Assembly: GCA_037127585.1 (NCBI GenBank)
Contig: JBAXYB010000074.1
Span: 1-14,582 of the forward strand
Source: CAINDI01 sp037127585
GTDB lineage: Bacteria; Verrucomicrobiota; Verrucomicrobiia; Palsa-1439
Length of the DNA stretch: 14,582 nucleotides
Direction: 5' to 3'
Shown piece after piece: positions 1 to 7,094 of this stretch (position 1 is the stretch's first letter; the number at the start of each line of letters is the position of its first letter). The notes under the pieces are model-generated. The model saw only the letters and a program-made list of their open reading frames with translations, did not search any database and was not told where the DNA came from. The translations under genes were made by a program, and so were the position numbers.

Positions 1-113
1 AGGAGAAAATCGGTGTTGTCGTCGATGGCCAAGATGCAGATGCGCGGGGCGCTGGTCGCGGTGGGGGCCGCGGCGGTGGTTTCAGTTGGCGCTTGATTGA
101 CGATGGTTTCCAT
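1..113 (-). CDS. Response regulator receiver-domain protein, N-terminal part only (runs off the left edge)
   Basis: Reading leftwards from an ATG at 113-111 gives 37 codons: a short Thr/Ala/Pro-rich N-terminus, then PRICILAIDDNTDFL. The hydrophobic strand followed by two aspartates (ILAIDDN) is the classic start of a CheY-like receiver domain, where the acidic pair binds Mg2+ for phosphorylation of a later Asp. A GGAG motif seven bases upstream of the ATG supports this start. The phospho-acceptor Asp and any output domain lie outside the window, so it could equally be a single-domain regulator, a DNA-binding regulator or part of a hybrid kinase. It is divergent from tmk, with about 120 bases of AT-rich sequence between them. 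Confidence 0.6.
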   Translation of the reverse strand, partial: METIVNQAPTETTAAAPTATSAPRICILAIDDNTDFL

Positions 114-184
114 TGGGTCTCCGGCTAATTGATTTTATTTAATTCGAACTCTGGGAACTTAAATTAGCAAACCCGGTGCCAGTC

Positions 185-213
185 TTGACCCCTTCTCAGC
201 CGGTCGGTATCAT
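185..213 (+). promoter_or_regulatory. Probable sigma-70-type promoter of the tmk operon
   Basis: TTGACC (185-190) and TATCAT (208-213) each match the -35 and -10 consensus at five of six positions and are separated by exactly 17 bases. Transcription would begin near 220, leaving a leader of only about 15 bases before the tmk ATG at 235, with no obvious Shine-Dalgarno sequence in it. This is a consensus match by eye; no start site is known. Confidence 0.5.
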
Positions 214-234
214 TCGCCCAGAAATTCACCGAAA

Positions 235-861
235 ATGGCGCAACACGGCATATTTATCACTTTTGAGGGCGGCGAAGGCTCCGGCAAGTCGACCCATATT
301 GAACGGGTGGTTTCGCGTTTGCGAGAGACGGGCCGCACAGTTTTGGTCGTCCGCGAACCCGGCGGGTGCGATGTGGGGGAACAGATTCGCCATGTCCTCC
401 AATACAGCAAGAAATCCGCCGCCATGGTGCCAGAGACCGAACTGCTCCTGTTCTGCGCCAGCCGGGCCCAACTCGTTCGCGAGATAATCCAGCCCGCCCT
501 CGGCGAAGGTCAGGTCGTCATTGCGGACCGGTTCGGCGATTCCACGACCGTCTATCAAGGAGTCGGGCGCAAGATCCCGGTCGAGCAAGTCACCGCCATA
601 AACCGGTTCGCCATCGGCGGTTGCCGGCCGAATCTGACACTGGTCATCGACCTCGACCCGCGGATCGGGCTCGAACGCGCTCGGGGCCGCGACCTTTTCG
701 ACCGCATGGAGAATCAGACCCTCGACTTCTACGACCGCGTCCGCCAAGGTTACCTCGAAGTCGCCCGGCAAGAACCGGCTCGGGTGAAAGTTGTCGACGG
801 CAACCAGGACATTGACGTGATTCAGCAACAAATCTGGGATTTGATTCAGCATGTCCTTTAG
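235..861 (+). CDS. tmk: Thymidylate kinase (dTMP kinase)
   Basis: Phosphorylates dTMP to dTDP with ATP in the cytoplasm, the step feeding dTTP synthesis. The 208-residue length is normal for the family. The P-loop EGGEGSGKST is at residues 11-20, the dTMP-binding REPGG at 40-44, the LLFCASRAQL helix at 71-80, the DRFGDSTTVYQG signature at 98-109, and the Arg-rich LID at about 146-160 (ERARGRDLFDRME). The DR(Y/F) motif has Phe where many family members have Tyr. The ATG at 235 was chosen because the P-loop then sits at its usual distance from the N-terminus, although no clear ribosome-binding site precedes it. It is first in an operon; its last codons overlap the start of holB by 11 bases, suggesting translational coupling. 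Confidence 0.95.
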   Translation: MAQHGIFITFEGGEGSGKSTHIERVVSRLRETGRTVLVVREPGGCDVGEQIRHVLQYSKKSAAMVPETELLLFCASRAQLVREIIQPALGEGQVVIADRFGDSTTVYQGVGRKIPVEQVTAINRFAIGGCRPNLTLVIDLDPRIGLERARGRDLFDRMENQTLDFYDRVRQGYLEVARQEPARVKVVDGNQDIDVIQQQIWDLIQHVL

Positions 862-1846
862 CGACCACCCACCGGTTGCCGAGCAACTCCAGCGCAGTTT
901 GGAGCGGGGCCGGCTCGCGCACGCGTATCTCTTCGTCGGCGCGCGCGGCGCCGGCAAAGAAGCGGTCGCGCGCACACTCGCCAAAGCGTTGAATTGCGAA
1001 AAAGCGGTACACGATTGCTGTGACGATTGCGACGCCTGCCGGCGCATCCAAGCCGGTAACCATCCGGATATTTACTGGGTCCGCCCGGAGTCCAAGAGCC
1101 GCCGCATCACGGTGGAACAAATTCGCGCCTTCGAAAAAGCCGTCAACTTCAAGGCGTCCATGGCGCGCATCAAAGTCGGGATCGTGGTGGACGCCGACTG
1201 CATGGGCGACGAGGCCAGCAACGCTTTTCTCAAGACGCTCGAAGAACCACCGGCGCAGACCATCATCATCCTACTCACGGCGCAACCGCAACGGCTGCTC
1301 ACGACGATTTTGTCGCGGTGCCTGAAGATTTCTTTTGGGGCCGTCGCGCGCGCGGAATCGCCATACCGGGCGCGACTGGTGCCGGTGTTGAGCGGGTTTA
1401 GCAGTCGGAGTGTGGCCGGCGTTTACCAGTTGCACGCGGCGGTGACCGGCTTGTTGCAGAAAGTCCGGGAAGAAATCCGCGAACAAGTGGAGACCGAACA
1501 GAACCTCGACCGGTACAGCGAACTCGACCCCAAAGTCCGGGAACGGCTCGAAACGCAGTGCGAAGCCCGGATTGAAGGCGAATACCGGGCGGCGCGGGAA
1601 CAGGTGTTGGAAGAATTATACAGTTGGTTTGGGGATGTGTGGTTGTGCGTCGAGCAGGCGGAGACCGGCCTGCTGGAACACCCGGAGCATTTGGCGGTGC
1701 TGCAAGCCGCGGCGGCGGATCTGGCGCCGGCCCGGGCGGCGGGAAACCTTGACGCGATTGAGCAAATCCGCGAGGCTCTCACCCGCAATATCAATGAAAC
1801 ATTGGCACTGGAGGTTGGGTTGTTGAAGCTATTGAGGCCGGCATGA
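851..1846 (+). CDS. holB: DNA polymerase III subunit delta prime (clamp-loader subunit)
   Basis: Clamp-loader AAA+ subunit that helps load the beta sliding clamp (dnaN, also in this window) onto DNA. Visible features of the 331 residues are the P-loop-like GARGAGKE at 30-37, with Glu where ATP-binding members have Ser/Thr as is common in delta prime; a zinc cluster with Cys49, Cys57, Cys60 and Cys63; the delta-prime signature around 112-134 (VVDADCMGDEASNAFLKTL); and the SRC motif at 155-157, whose Arg acts as an arginine finger. After SRC the sequence departs from usual delta prime: the expected lid domain is hard to see and a charged, probably helical stretch occupies about 200-255, followed by an Ala/Leu-rich helical end. 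The start overlaps tmk and the stop overlaps the next ATG (ATGA at 1843-1846). The tmk-holB pairing is common in bacteria and supports the call. Confidence 0.88.
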   Translation: MSFSDHPPVAEQLQRSLERGRLAHAYLFVGARGAGKEAVARTLAKALNCEKAVHDCCDDCDACRRIQAGNHPDIYWVRPESKSRRITVEQIRAFEKAVNFKASMARIKVGIVVDADCMGDEASNAFLKTLEEPPAQTIIILLTAQPQRLLTTILSRCLKISFGAVARAESPYRARLVPVLSGFSSRSVAGVYQLHAAVTGLLQKVREEIREQVETEQNLDRYSELDPKVRERLETQCEARIEGEYRAAREQVLEELYSWFGDVWLCVEQAETGLLEHPEHLAVLQAAAADLAPARAAGNLDAIEQIREALTRNINETLALEVGLLKLLRPA

Positions 1847-3639
1847 AGACGTACACACGCTGGGTCATCTTTTGTTTGGCGGCGCTGACGTTCCTGGCAC
1901 CGCTGAAATTCGGGACGCCGGTGGTGTTGACGTTGTCGCTGGTGCCGCCGGGCAATTTTTTTGACTGGGTGTTTTTCTCGTGGCCGAATCAATTGGCCGT
2001 CATGGCGGCGTTCGCGGCCTTGTTGTGGTTGGTGGTGGATCGGGACCGGATTGCGGCCCGGGTGGATTTCCTGTTCGTGCTGCCGCTGCTGTTTTTGCTT
2101 TCCCAATTATTGGCGACGCAGAGTTCGATTTGCCTGCAGACGTCGGCGGACACGTTGCTGCATTTTGCGATGTGCGTGTTGTTGTTCTACGCGGCGGCGT
2201 GGTACGTGCGGGATGGGGCAGCGGCGGCGTGGGTGTTTGGCGCGTTGGGGTTAGCGACGTTTTTGATTTTGGTTTTTTCGTTGGAACAACATTTTGGCGG
2301 GCTGCAACAGACCCGGGAGTACGCGGCGGTGTATGCGGAGAACATGTCGAGCGATCTGCGGTTGCGGCTGACGAGTAACCGGGTGTTTGGGACGTTGGTG
2401 TATCCGAACGCGCTGGCTGGTTTCCTGGTGCTGGCCTTTGCGCCGGTGATGGCGTGGATTTGGGTGCGGGCCCGTGGTTGGGATGCGCGGATGAAATGGG
2501 TGGCGCTGGGGTTGGTCGGAGGGTTGATGATTTTTGTGTTGGCGCTGACCGGGTCGCGGGGCGGGTTTGTGGCGTTTGCGGCCATGGTGATGACCGGCTT
2601 GTTTTGTCTGGTGCCGAAAGGTTCGCGGCGGACGTGGTGGGTCGTGGTCGCCTTGGTGGTGATTGCGGGGATTTTTGTGGGGGCGCAACAGGCGGGGTTC
2701 ATCAAATTGGGGACTGAAAGCGTGTCGGCCCGGCGCGATTATTGGCAGGGGGCGATCCAGATTGCGCGCGATCATCCGTGGTTGGGCACGGGGCCGGGAA
2801 CGTTCGGCTCGATCTATCCGAAGTACAAAACCGCTCTGACCGAGGAAGCGCAGCTGGTTCATAACAATTTCCTCCAAATGTGGTCGGACTCGGGGGTGGC
2901 CGGGTTTGTGATCTTTGCGTTGCTGTGGCTGGTGGCGTTGCGCGACAGCTTTGAGTTGGCCCGGCAACGCTACGGGGACGCGGCGGCGATCGCGGTGTGC
3001 GCGGCATTGGCGGGGTGGACGGTGCATTCGTTGATGGATTTTGATCTGTATGTGCCGGGGGTGGCGGTGCCGGCATTTGTCTTGATGGGGGTTTTGCAGG
3101 GGTTGAAGGACATGCCGGAGATTGAGCCGGTCACGTCGTACCGCCGGCCGCGGATGGCAGTGGGGACATTCTGCGTGGCGGTCGTGGCACTGGTGGTGTG
3201 GTGGGAAGGCCGGTCGTTGTTGGCGGGCTTTTATCATGCTGAAAATTTGGCCCAACAAGGCATTAGCGCGAGCGCGGCAGTCGAAGCCGCGAACCAGGCG
3301 ATCCGGCTGAACCCGCGGAATCCGCATTTTCACGGGGCGGCCGGGGATTTGGCGGCCCGGTTGGGACGATTTGGGGAGGCGATTCGGTTTTACGAGGATG
3401 CGGTGGACTGTGATCCGTATCGGGCTTCGTTTCATTGGCGGTTGGCGCGAGTGTTGATAGCGGCGGGGGGACACGAGTCACAGGCGATCGAGCAACTCAA
3501 GGTTGCCGTCGCTTTGAATCCGACCAAGAACGCGTACCGGGAGGACTTGCAGGCGTTCGAGAAAAGCATTCGACAAGCATCCCCGGCCTTGCTACAGTCG
3601 CGACCTGATGAGAGTCGCTCAGCTAGTCCATCCAATTAA
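1843..3639 (+). CDS. O-antigen ligase/polymerase-like (Wzy_C) inner-membrane protein with C-terminal TPR repeats
   Basis: A 598-residue polytopic membrane protein with roughly ten to twelve hydrophobic segments between residues 8 and 455. The O-antigen ligase/WaaL-Wzy signature is visible: LALTGSRGG at 233-241, then RRDYWQGAIQIARDHPWLGT at 297-316, TGPGTFGSIYP at 316-326 and VHNNFLQMWSDSG at 339-351. These belong to the large periplasmic loop of enzymes that transfer or polymerise lipid-linked glycans. After the last membrane segment (about 438-454) come two to three TPR-like helical pairs (about 465-575), for example AIRLNPRNPHFHGAAGDLAA and AIRFYEDAVDCDPY, probably for protein contacts. The ATG overlaps the holB stop as ATGA. 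Substrate and whether it ligates or polymerises cannot be told from sequence. Its coding strand is unusually rich in G and T compared with accBC. Confidence 0.8.
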   Translation: MKTYTRWVIFCLAALTFLAPLKFGTPVVLTLSLVPPGNFFDWVFFSWPNQLAVMAAFAALLWLVVDRDRIAARVDFLFVLPLLFLLSQLLATQSSICLQTSADTLLHFAMCVLLFYAAAWYVRDGAAAAWVFGALGLATFLILVFSLEQHFGGLQQTREYAAVYAENMSSDLRLRLTSNRVFGTLVYPNALAGFLVLAFAPVMAWIWVRARGWDARMKWVALGLVGGLMIFVLALTGSRGGFVAFAAMVMTGLFCLVPKGSRRTWWVVVALVVIAGIFVGAQQAGFIKLGTESVSARRDYWQGAIQIARDHPWLGTGPGTFGSIYPKYKTALTEEAQLVHNNFLQMWSDSGVAGFVIFALLWLVALRDSFELARQRYGDAAAIAVCAALAGWTVHSLMDFDLYVPGVAVPAFVLMGVLQGLKDMPEIEPVTSYRRPRMAVGTFCVAVVALVVWWEGRSLLAGFYHAENLAQQGISASAAVEAANQAIRLNPRNPHFHGAAGDLAARLGRFGEAIRFYEDAVDCDPYRASFHWRLARVLIAAGGHESQAIEQLKVAVALNPTKNAYREDLQAFEKSIRQASPALLQSRPDESRSASPSN

Positions 3640-3683
3640 CCACCAAGAAGATACGGCAGCGATCGGCGCTGGAATTTGACCAG

Positions 3684-3701
3684 TGGGCGGCCAGCCGCCC
3701 A
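3684..3701. promoter_or_regulatory. Perfect inverted repeat upstream of accB (operator or hairpin)
   Basis: TGGGCGGC-CA-GCCGCCCA, two perfect 8-base arms with a 2-base centre, starts three bases after a TTGACC (3676-3681) that resembles a -35 element; an AT-rich ATTAATAA follows. It could be a repressor site over a weak accB promoter, or form a 7-bp RNA hairpin with a CCAG loop between the upstream gene and accB. There is no U-run, so it is not a convincing terminator. Confidence 0.45.
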
Positions 3702-3720
3702 TTAATAAAGGGAACAATCC

Positions 3721-4182
3721 ATGGAATTGGAACAAATCAAAGCCATCATTGAGATGATGAAAGATAACGACCTATCTGAGTTCTCAATGGAACAAGATGG
3801 TCTCAAGATCCGGATTAAACGCGGCCCGGAAGGTTTCCAGCCAACCGTCTCCGTGGCGGCAGCCGCACCGGCACCTGCCCCGGTCGTGGTCGCAGCGGCC
3901 CCGGCGCCGGCATTGGCGGCTGTCCCAGCAACCCCGTCCGACATCAAATACATCACCTCGCCGATGGTCGGCACATTTTACCGTTCGCCGGCACCCGATG
4001 CGCCGGCCTACACCGAAGCCGGCAAGGCCGTCGAAGAGGAGAGCGTCGTTTGCATCATCGAAGCGATGAAGGTGATGAACGAGATCAAATCCGAGATCAA
4101 AGGCACGATTGTCGAATGCTTCGTCGAAAGCGCCAAACCGGTCGAGTTTGGCCAGAAACTCTTCGCCGTCCGCGTTAAGTAA
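3721..4182 (+). CDS. accB: Acetyl-CoA carboxylase biotin carboxyl carrier protein (BCCP)
   Basis: Carries the carboxylated biotin between biotin carboxylase (AccC) and carboxyltransferase in the first committed step of fatty-acid synthesis. The 153 residues show the expected architecture: an N-terminal helical/strand segment (1-38), an Ala/Pro/Val-rich flexible linker (about 42-72), and a biotinyl domain (about 76-152) beginning ITSPMVGTFYRSPAPDAP. The biotinylation motif EAMKVMN is at 114-120, with Lys117 the predicted biotin site. The ATG is preceded by an AAGGGA stretch at reasonable spacing. accC follows after nine bases, forming the usual accBC unit. A separate promoter is likely, given the 81-base gap to the preceding gene. 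Confidence 0.95.
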   Translation: MELEQIKAIIEMMKDNDLSEFSMEQDGLKIRIKRGPEGFQPTVSVAAAAPAPAPVVVAAAPAPALAAVPATPSDIKYITSPMVGTFYRSPAPDAPAYTEAGKAVEEESVVCIIEAMKVMNEIKSEIKGTIVECFVESAKPVEFGQKLFAVRVK

Positions 4183-4191
4183 GGGCTAACC

Positions 4192-5595
4192 TTGTTCGAC
4201 AAAATTCTCATAGCCAACCGGGGCGAGATTGCCGTTCGCGTCATTCGCGCCTGTAAAGAACTCGGCATCCGCAGCGTCGCAGTTTATTCCGAGGCCGACG
4301 CCAATTGCCTCCACGTTCAACTCGCCGACGAAGCCATCTGCATCGGTAAGCCACCGAGCAACGAGAGCTACCTCAAGATTGACCGGATTATCAGTGCCGC
4401 CGAAGTGGCCGACGTCGAAGCCATCCACCCGGGGTATGGTTTCCTTTCCGAAAACGCGCATTTCGCTGAGGTTTGCGAGAACTGCAACATCAAGTTCATC
4501 GGCCCACCCAGCAGCGCCATTCGCGCGATGGGCGACAAAGTCATGGCCCGCGAAACCATGCGCAAAGCCGGTGTGCCGATTGTTCCCGGCAGTGACGGCC
4601 CTGTTGACAAGGAAGCCGAAGCCCTCAAAATCGCCCGGAAGATCGGCTACCCGGTCATAGTCAAAGCCGCCGCTGGCGGGGGTGGCCGCGGCATGCGTGT
4701 CGCCCACAACGACCCGGCCCTCATCAACGGTTTTCACACCGCGCGCGCGGAAGCCGAACGCGCTTTCTCCAATGGCCAAGTCTACATCGAGAAATACATC
4801 GAGAACCCCCGGCACATTGAATTTCAAATTCTGGGCGACCGCAAAGGCCGGATTATTCACCTGGGCGAACGCGATTGCAGTCTCCAGCGGCGACACCAGA
4901 AACTCGTTGAAGAATCCCCGTCGCCAGCACTGACCGCCGACATGCGCAAAAAGATGGGTAAAGCCGCCGTCAAAGCCGCCCAAGCCGTCGGCTACATCAA
5001 TGCCGGCACGATTGAAATGCTCTTAGCCGAGACCGGCGAGTACTACTTCATCGAGATGAACACCCGCGTTCAAGTTGAACACCCCGTCACTGAAGAAGTG
5101 ACCGGTATCGACATCGTCAAAGAGCAAATCCGCATCGCGGCCGGCGAAGAACTTGGCTACGACCAAAGCGATGTCACCTTCACGAAGCACGCCATCGAAT
5201 GCCGGATCAATGCTGAAGACCCCTTTAACAATTTCCAGCCCTGCCCTGGCCGCATCGAATTCCTCCACGCGCCCGGCGGCCACGGCGTTCGCGTCGACAA
5301 ACATGCCTACTCTGGCTACGTGATTCCCCCGTACTACGACTCCTTGATTGGCAAACTCATCTGCTTCGGCCGCGACCGGCGCACCGCCCTTGACCGCATG
5401 TCGCGCGCGCTTGATGAATTCATCATTCGCGGCGTCAAAACGACGATCCCTTTGCACAAGATCATCATGAAGGACCCGAACTTCCGCCGGGGCCGGTACT
5501 CCACGGCTTTCATCGACCGGCTTCTGGCCAGTACCCAGCCGCTTGTTGATGAGAAGTCAAAGACCCCACCGGTCCCCAGTTCGCGCGCCGCGTAG
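4192..5595 (+). CDS. accC: Acetyl-CoA carboxylase, biotin carboxylase subunit (TTG start)
   Basis: ATP- and bicarbonate-dependent carboxylation of the biotin carried by AccB. The 467 residues include the N-terminal biotin-carboxylase fold (FDKILIANRGEIAVRVIRA), the Gly-rich ATP-grasp loop AAAGGGGRGM at 159-168, and catalytic positions in the expected places: Lys116, Lys158, Lys237, Glu288 in YFIEMNTRVQVEHPVTE, Arg292 and Glu296. The C-terminal tail (about 447-467) is longer than in E. coli and low in complexity. The start must be TTG at 4192: translation from there gives the family's standard N-terminus, no ATG or GTG lies between the accB stop and it, and an AAGG is suitably placed across the accB stop. 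It is convergent with the tRNA-Gln gene. Confidence 0.95.
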   Translation: MFDKILIANRGEIAVRVIRACKELGIRSVAVYSEADANCLHVQLADEAICIGKPPSNESYLKIDRIISAAEVADVEAIHPGYGFLSENAHFAEVCENCNIKFIGPPSSAIRAMGDKVMARETMRKAGVPIVPGSDGPVDKEAEALKIARKIGYPVIVKAAAGGGGRGMRVAHNDPALINGFHTARAEAERAFSNGQVYIEKYIENPRHIEFQILGDRKGRIIHLGERDCSLQRRHQKLVEESPSPALTADMRKKMGKAAVKAAQAVGYINAGTIEMLLAETGEYYFIEMNTRVQVEHPVTEEVTGIDIVKEQIRIAAGEELGYDQSDVTFTKHAIECRINAEDPFNNFQPCPGRIEFLHAPGGHGVRVDKHAYSGYVIPPYYDSLIGKLICFGRDRRTALDRMSRALDEFIIRGVKTTIPLHKIIMKDPNFRRGRYSTAFIDRLLASTQPLVDEKSKTPPVPSSRAA

Positions 5596-5625
5596 CAGTG
5601 GGGTGGTGGGGGTTCAAGAGAGAAT

Positions 5626-5699
5626 TGGCTGCCTCACTAGGGGTCGAACCTAGACAAACTGCTCCAGAGGCAGTTGTGCTACCATTACACCATGAGGCA
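5626..5699 (-). tRNA. tRNA-Gln, anticodon CUG
   Basis: The minus strand folds into a full cloverleaf of 74 bases including an encoded CCA. The acceptor UGCCUCA pairs perfectly with UGAGGCA; the D arm is GUGU/GCAC; the anticodon arm ACUGC/GCAGU has loop CUCUGGA, giving anticodon CUG (reads CAG); and the T arm CUAGG/CCUAG has loop UUCGACC. The U1-A72 first pair and G73 discriminator are glutaminyl-tRNA synthetase identity features in E. coli, supporting Gln. It lies 50 bases downstream of dnaN on the same strand, with its own promoter-like sequence. Confidence 0.96.
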
Positions 5700-5715
5700 G
5701 TCGCTTTCTGCGGAA

Positions 5716-5744
5716 AGACTAAAAGCGCTCAGCCGACCTGTCAA
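5716..5744 (-). promoter_or_regulatory. Probable promoter of tRNA-Gln
   Basis: On the minus strand a perfect TTGACA (5744-5739) is followed after exactly 17 bases by TAGTCT (5721-5716), four of six matches to TATAAT. Predicted initiation near 5709 is about ten bases before the mature tRNA 5' end, and the elements sit just beyond the dnaN stop. Seen as a consensus match only. Confidence 0.5.
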
Positions 5745-5749
5745 GCGCC

Positions 5750-6847
5750 CTAGTTTAGTCGCATTGGCATGATCACGTATAGGAACGGCTCGTTGACTTT
5801 GATCACACCAGGACTGAGTTCGTCGGTCAACTCGATGAAGACTTCGTCGGCATCCAGATTCCGCAGCGGATCCATCATGTACTGCGGGTTGAATGCGATC
5901 GCGATTTCTTTTCCCTTGTAGTTGATCGACACGGTCTCTTTGGCTTCGCCGACTTCGGGCGTTGTGGCTGTAATGGTCAGGGTGTTTTTCGCGAAATTTA
6001 ACTTTACCGACTGCGTTTTCTCGCTTGCTAGAATCGACGCGCGATGGAGTGCCGCGAGTAATGTCTCGCGCTCGATCGGGACGCGTTCTTTCGCCTCGGC
6101 CGGGATGACTTGGCGGAAGTTGGGATACGTACCTTCGATGAGTTTAGACGCCAAGGTGGTGCCATCGAGATTGAAAATGATTTGGTTCTCGCCCACGGAC
6201 AGCGTGACGTCACCTTTATCGCGGAGCAGGCGCTGTAACTCACCGACCGCCTTCGTCGGCAAGATTAATTCGGCTTCCATTCCCTTTGGCACTTCCATCT
6301 CCCGTTCGACCAATGCGAGGCGGCGACCATCGGTGGCAACGACTGTCAGTTTATCGCCCTTGAAGGCCATATAAACGCCATTCAGGACATACCGGGTCTC
6401 GTCGTTGGAAACTGCGTAGGCGGTCTTGCGTAACATGTCGCGCAGGATTCCTTGATCGATCTTCAGGCTTTTGCCTTCGGCTTGTGGAAACCGTGGAAAT
6501 TCTTCTTCCGGTAACCCCATGATCTTGTAGAACGACGAACCACAGCGAATGGAGGCGGCATTTTTATCATCCACTTCGATTTCGATATCCGCGGCTGGAA
6601 CTTCTTTGAGGATGGAGAACAGTTTGCGCGCCGGTAAGGTGGTGCCACCGGCTTTGGAAACTTCGGCTTCGACCGTACAGCGAACGGCAACATCTAAATC
6701 GGTAGTCGTCAGGTCCAGGCCCTTTGTGCCGGCTTGGACGAGGACGTTGGAGAGAATGGGCAGCGTCGTGCGGGTGCTGACGACGTTCTGAACATTCTGG
6801 AGACCGGCCAGAATCTTGTCTTTGGTGATGCGGAACTTAATTGCCAT
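5750..6847 (-). CDS. dnaN: DNA polymerase III beta subunit (sliding clamp)
   Basis: The ring-shaped processivity clamp that tethers replicative polymerase to DNA and docks many repair proteins. The 365-residue length is standard for three clamp domains. Recognisable features are the N-terminal KFRITKDKILAGLQNVQNVV, the conserved TLPILSNVLVQA at 29-40, TTTDLDVAVRC at 47-57, the central YAVSNDETRYVLNGVYMAF and VVATDGRRLALVER segments, and the C-terminal YVIMPMRLN that contributes to the client-binding pocket. The ATG at 6847 has no strong Shine-Dalgarno sequence. It follows dnaA on the same strand after 247 bases, a gap that holds a promoter-like element and DnaA-box-like sites, so it probably has its own promoter. 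Confidence 0.96.
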   Translation of the reverse strand: MAIKFRITKDKILAGLQNVQNVVSTRTTLPILSNVLVQAGTKGLDLTTTDLDVAVRCTVEAEVSKAGGTTLPARKLFSILKEVPAADIEIEVDDKNAASIRCGSSFYKIMGLPEEEFPRFPQAEGKSLKIDQGILRDMLRKTAYAVSNDETRYVLNGVYMAFKGDKLTVVATDGRRLALVEREMEVPKGMEAELILPTKAVGELQRLLRDKGDVTLSVGENQIIFNLDGTTLASKLIEGTYPNFRQVIPAEAKERVPIERETLLAALHRASILASEKTQSVKLNFAKNTLTITATTPEVGEAKETVSINYKGKEIAIAFNPQYMMDPLRNLDADEVFIELTDELSPGVIKVNEPFLYVIMPMRLN

Positions 6848-6880
6848 AGCAGTTGATACCGGAGATTAGATTAATACAAA

Positions 6881-6899
6881 AGGAACCGTATCCGTTCCT
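6881..6899. repeat. Inverted repeat in the dnaN leader
   Basis: AGGAAC-N7-GTTCCT lies 34 bases upstream of the dnaN ATG, between it and the promoter-like element at 6904-6932. A further CAGGAAC occurs at 6941-6947. It could be an operator half-site family or simply a weak RNA hairpin; no known regulator site is recognised. Confidence 0.35.
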
Positions 6900-6901
6900 G
6901 T

Positions 6902-6932
6902 TGTGAATATCTGAAACAACTTCTGTTGTCAA
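6902..6932 (-). promoter_or_regulatory. Candidate dnaN promoter overlapped by a DnaA-box-like site
   Basis: On the minus strand a perfect TTGACA (6932-6927) is followed after 17 bases by TATTCA (6909-6904), only three of six matches to the -10 consensus. The same bases form ATATTCACA (6910-6902), one mismatch from the TTATTCACA boxes found upstream of dnaA. If real, DnaA bound there would cover the -10 region of dnaN. Confidence 0.35.
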
Positions 6933-7043
6933 GGCACGCACAGGAACTTGCGACGAATGAAAGCGACGACACAATTACCGGCGTGTTGGCAACGACCCGG
7001 CAGCAGGGAAACACCGGCCGTTGACCGGCCAACAACTCGCAAG

Positions 7044-7052
7044 ATATTCACA
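7044..7052 (+). promoter_or_regulatory. DnaA-box-like site between dnaA and dnaN
   Basis: ATATTCACA, identical to the site at 6902-6910 but on the opposite strand, so the dnaA-dnaN gap holds an inverted pair about 140 bases apart. It is framed by CAACAAC (7030-7036) and GTTGTTG (7054-7060), which could pair as a 7-bp stem. It matches the E. coli consensus TTATNCACA at all but the first base. Confidence 0.35.
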
Positions 7053-7094
7053 GGTTGTTGTGGGGCGCAGTGGTGCCGCTGAAAGATGTCGGTG

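Noticed and set aside
2251..3474. 407-codon open frame on the minus strand opposite the ligase-like gene
   Set aside because: Its translation is dominated by Arg, His, Pro and Gln with no domain pattern, as expected of the antisense of a GT-rich gene; the plus-strand frame shows clear Wzy_C and TPR motifs.
7012..7060. Short stems after the dnaA stop (GGCCG/CGGCC and CAACAAC/GTTGTTG) as a dnaA terminator
   Set aside because: Stems are short or have long loops and no T-run follows on the minus strand; dnaA may partly read into dnaN.
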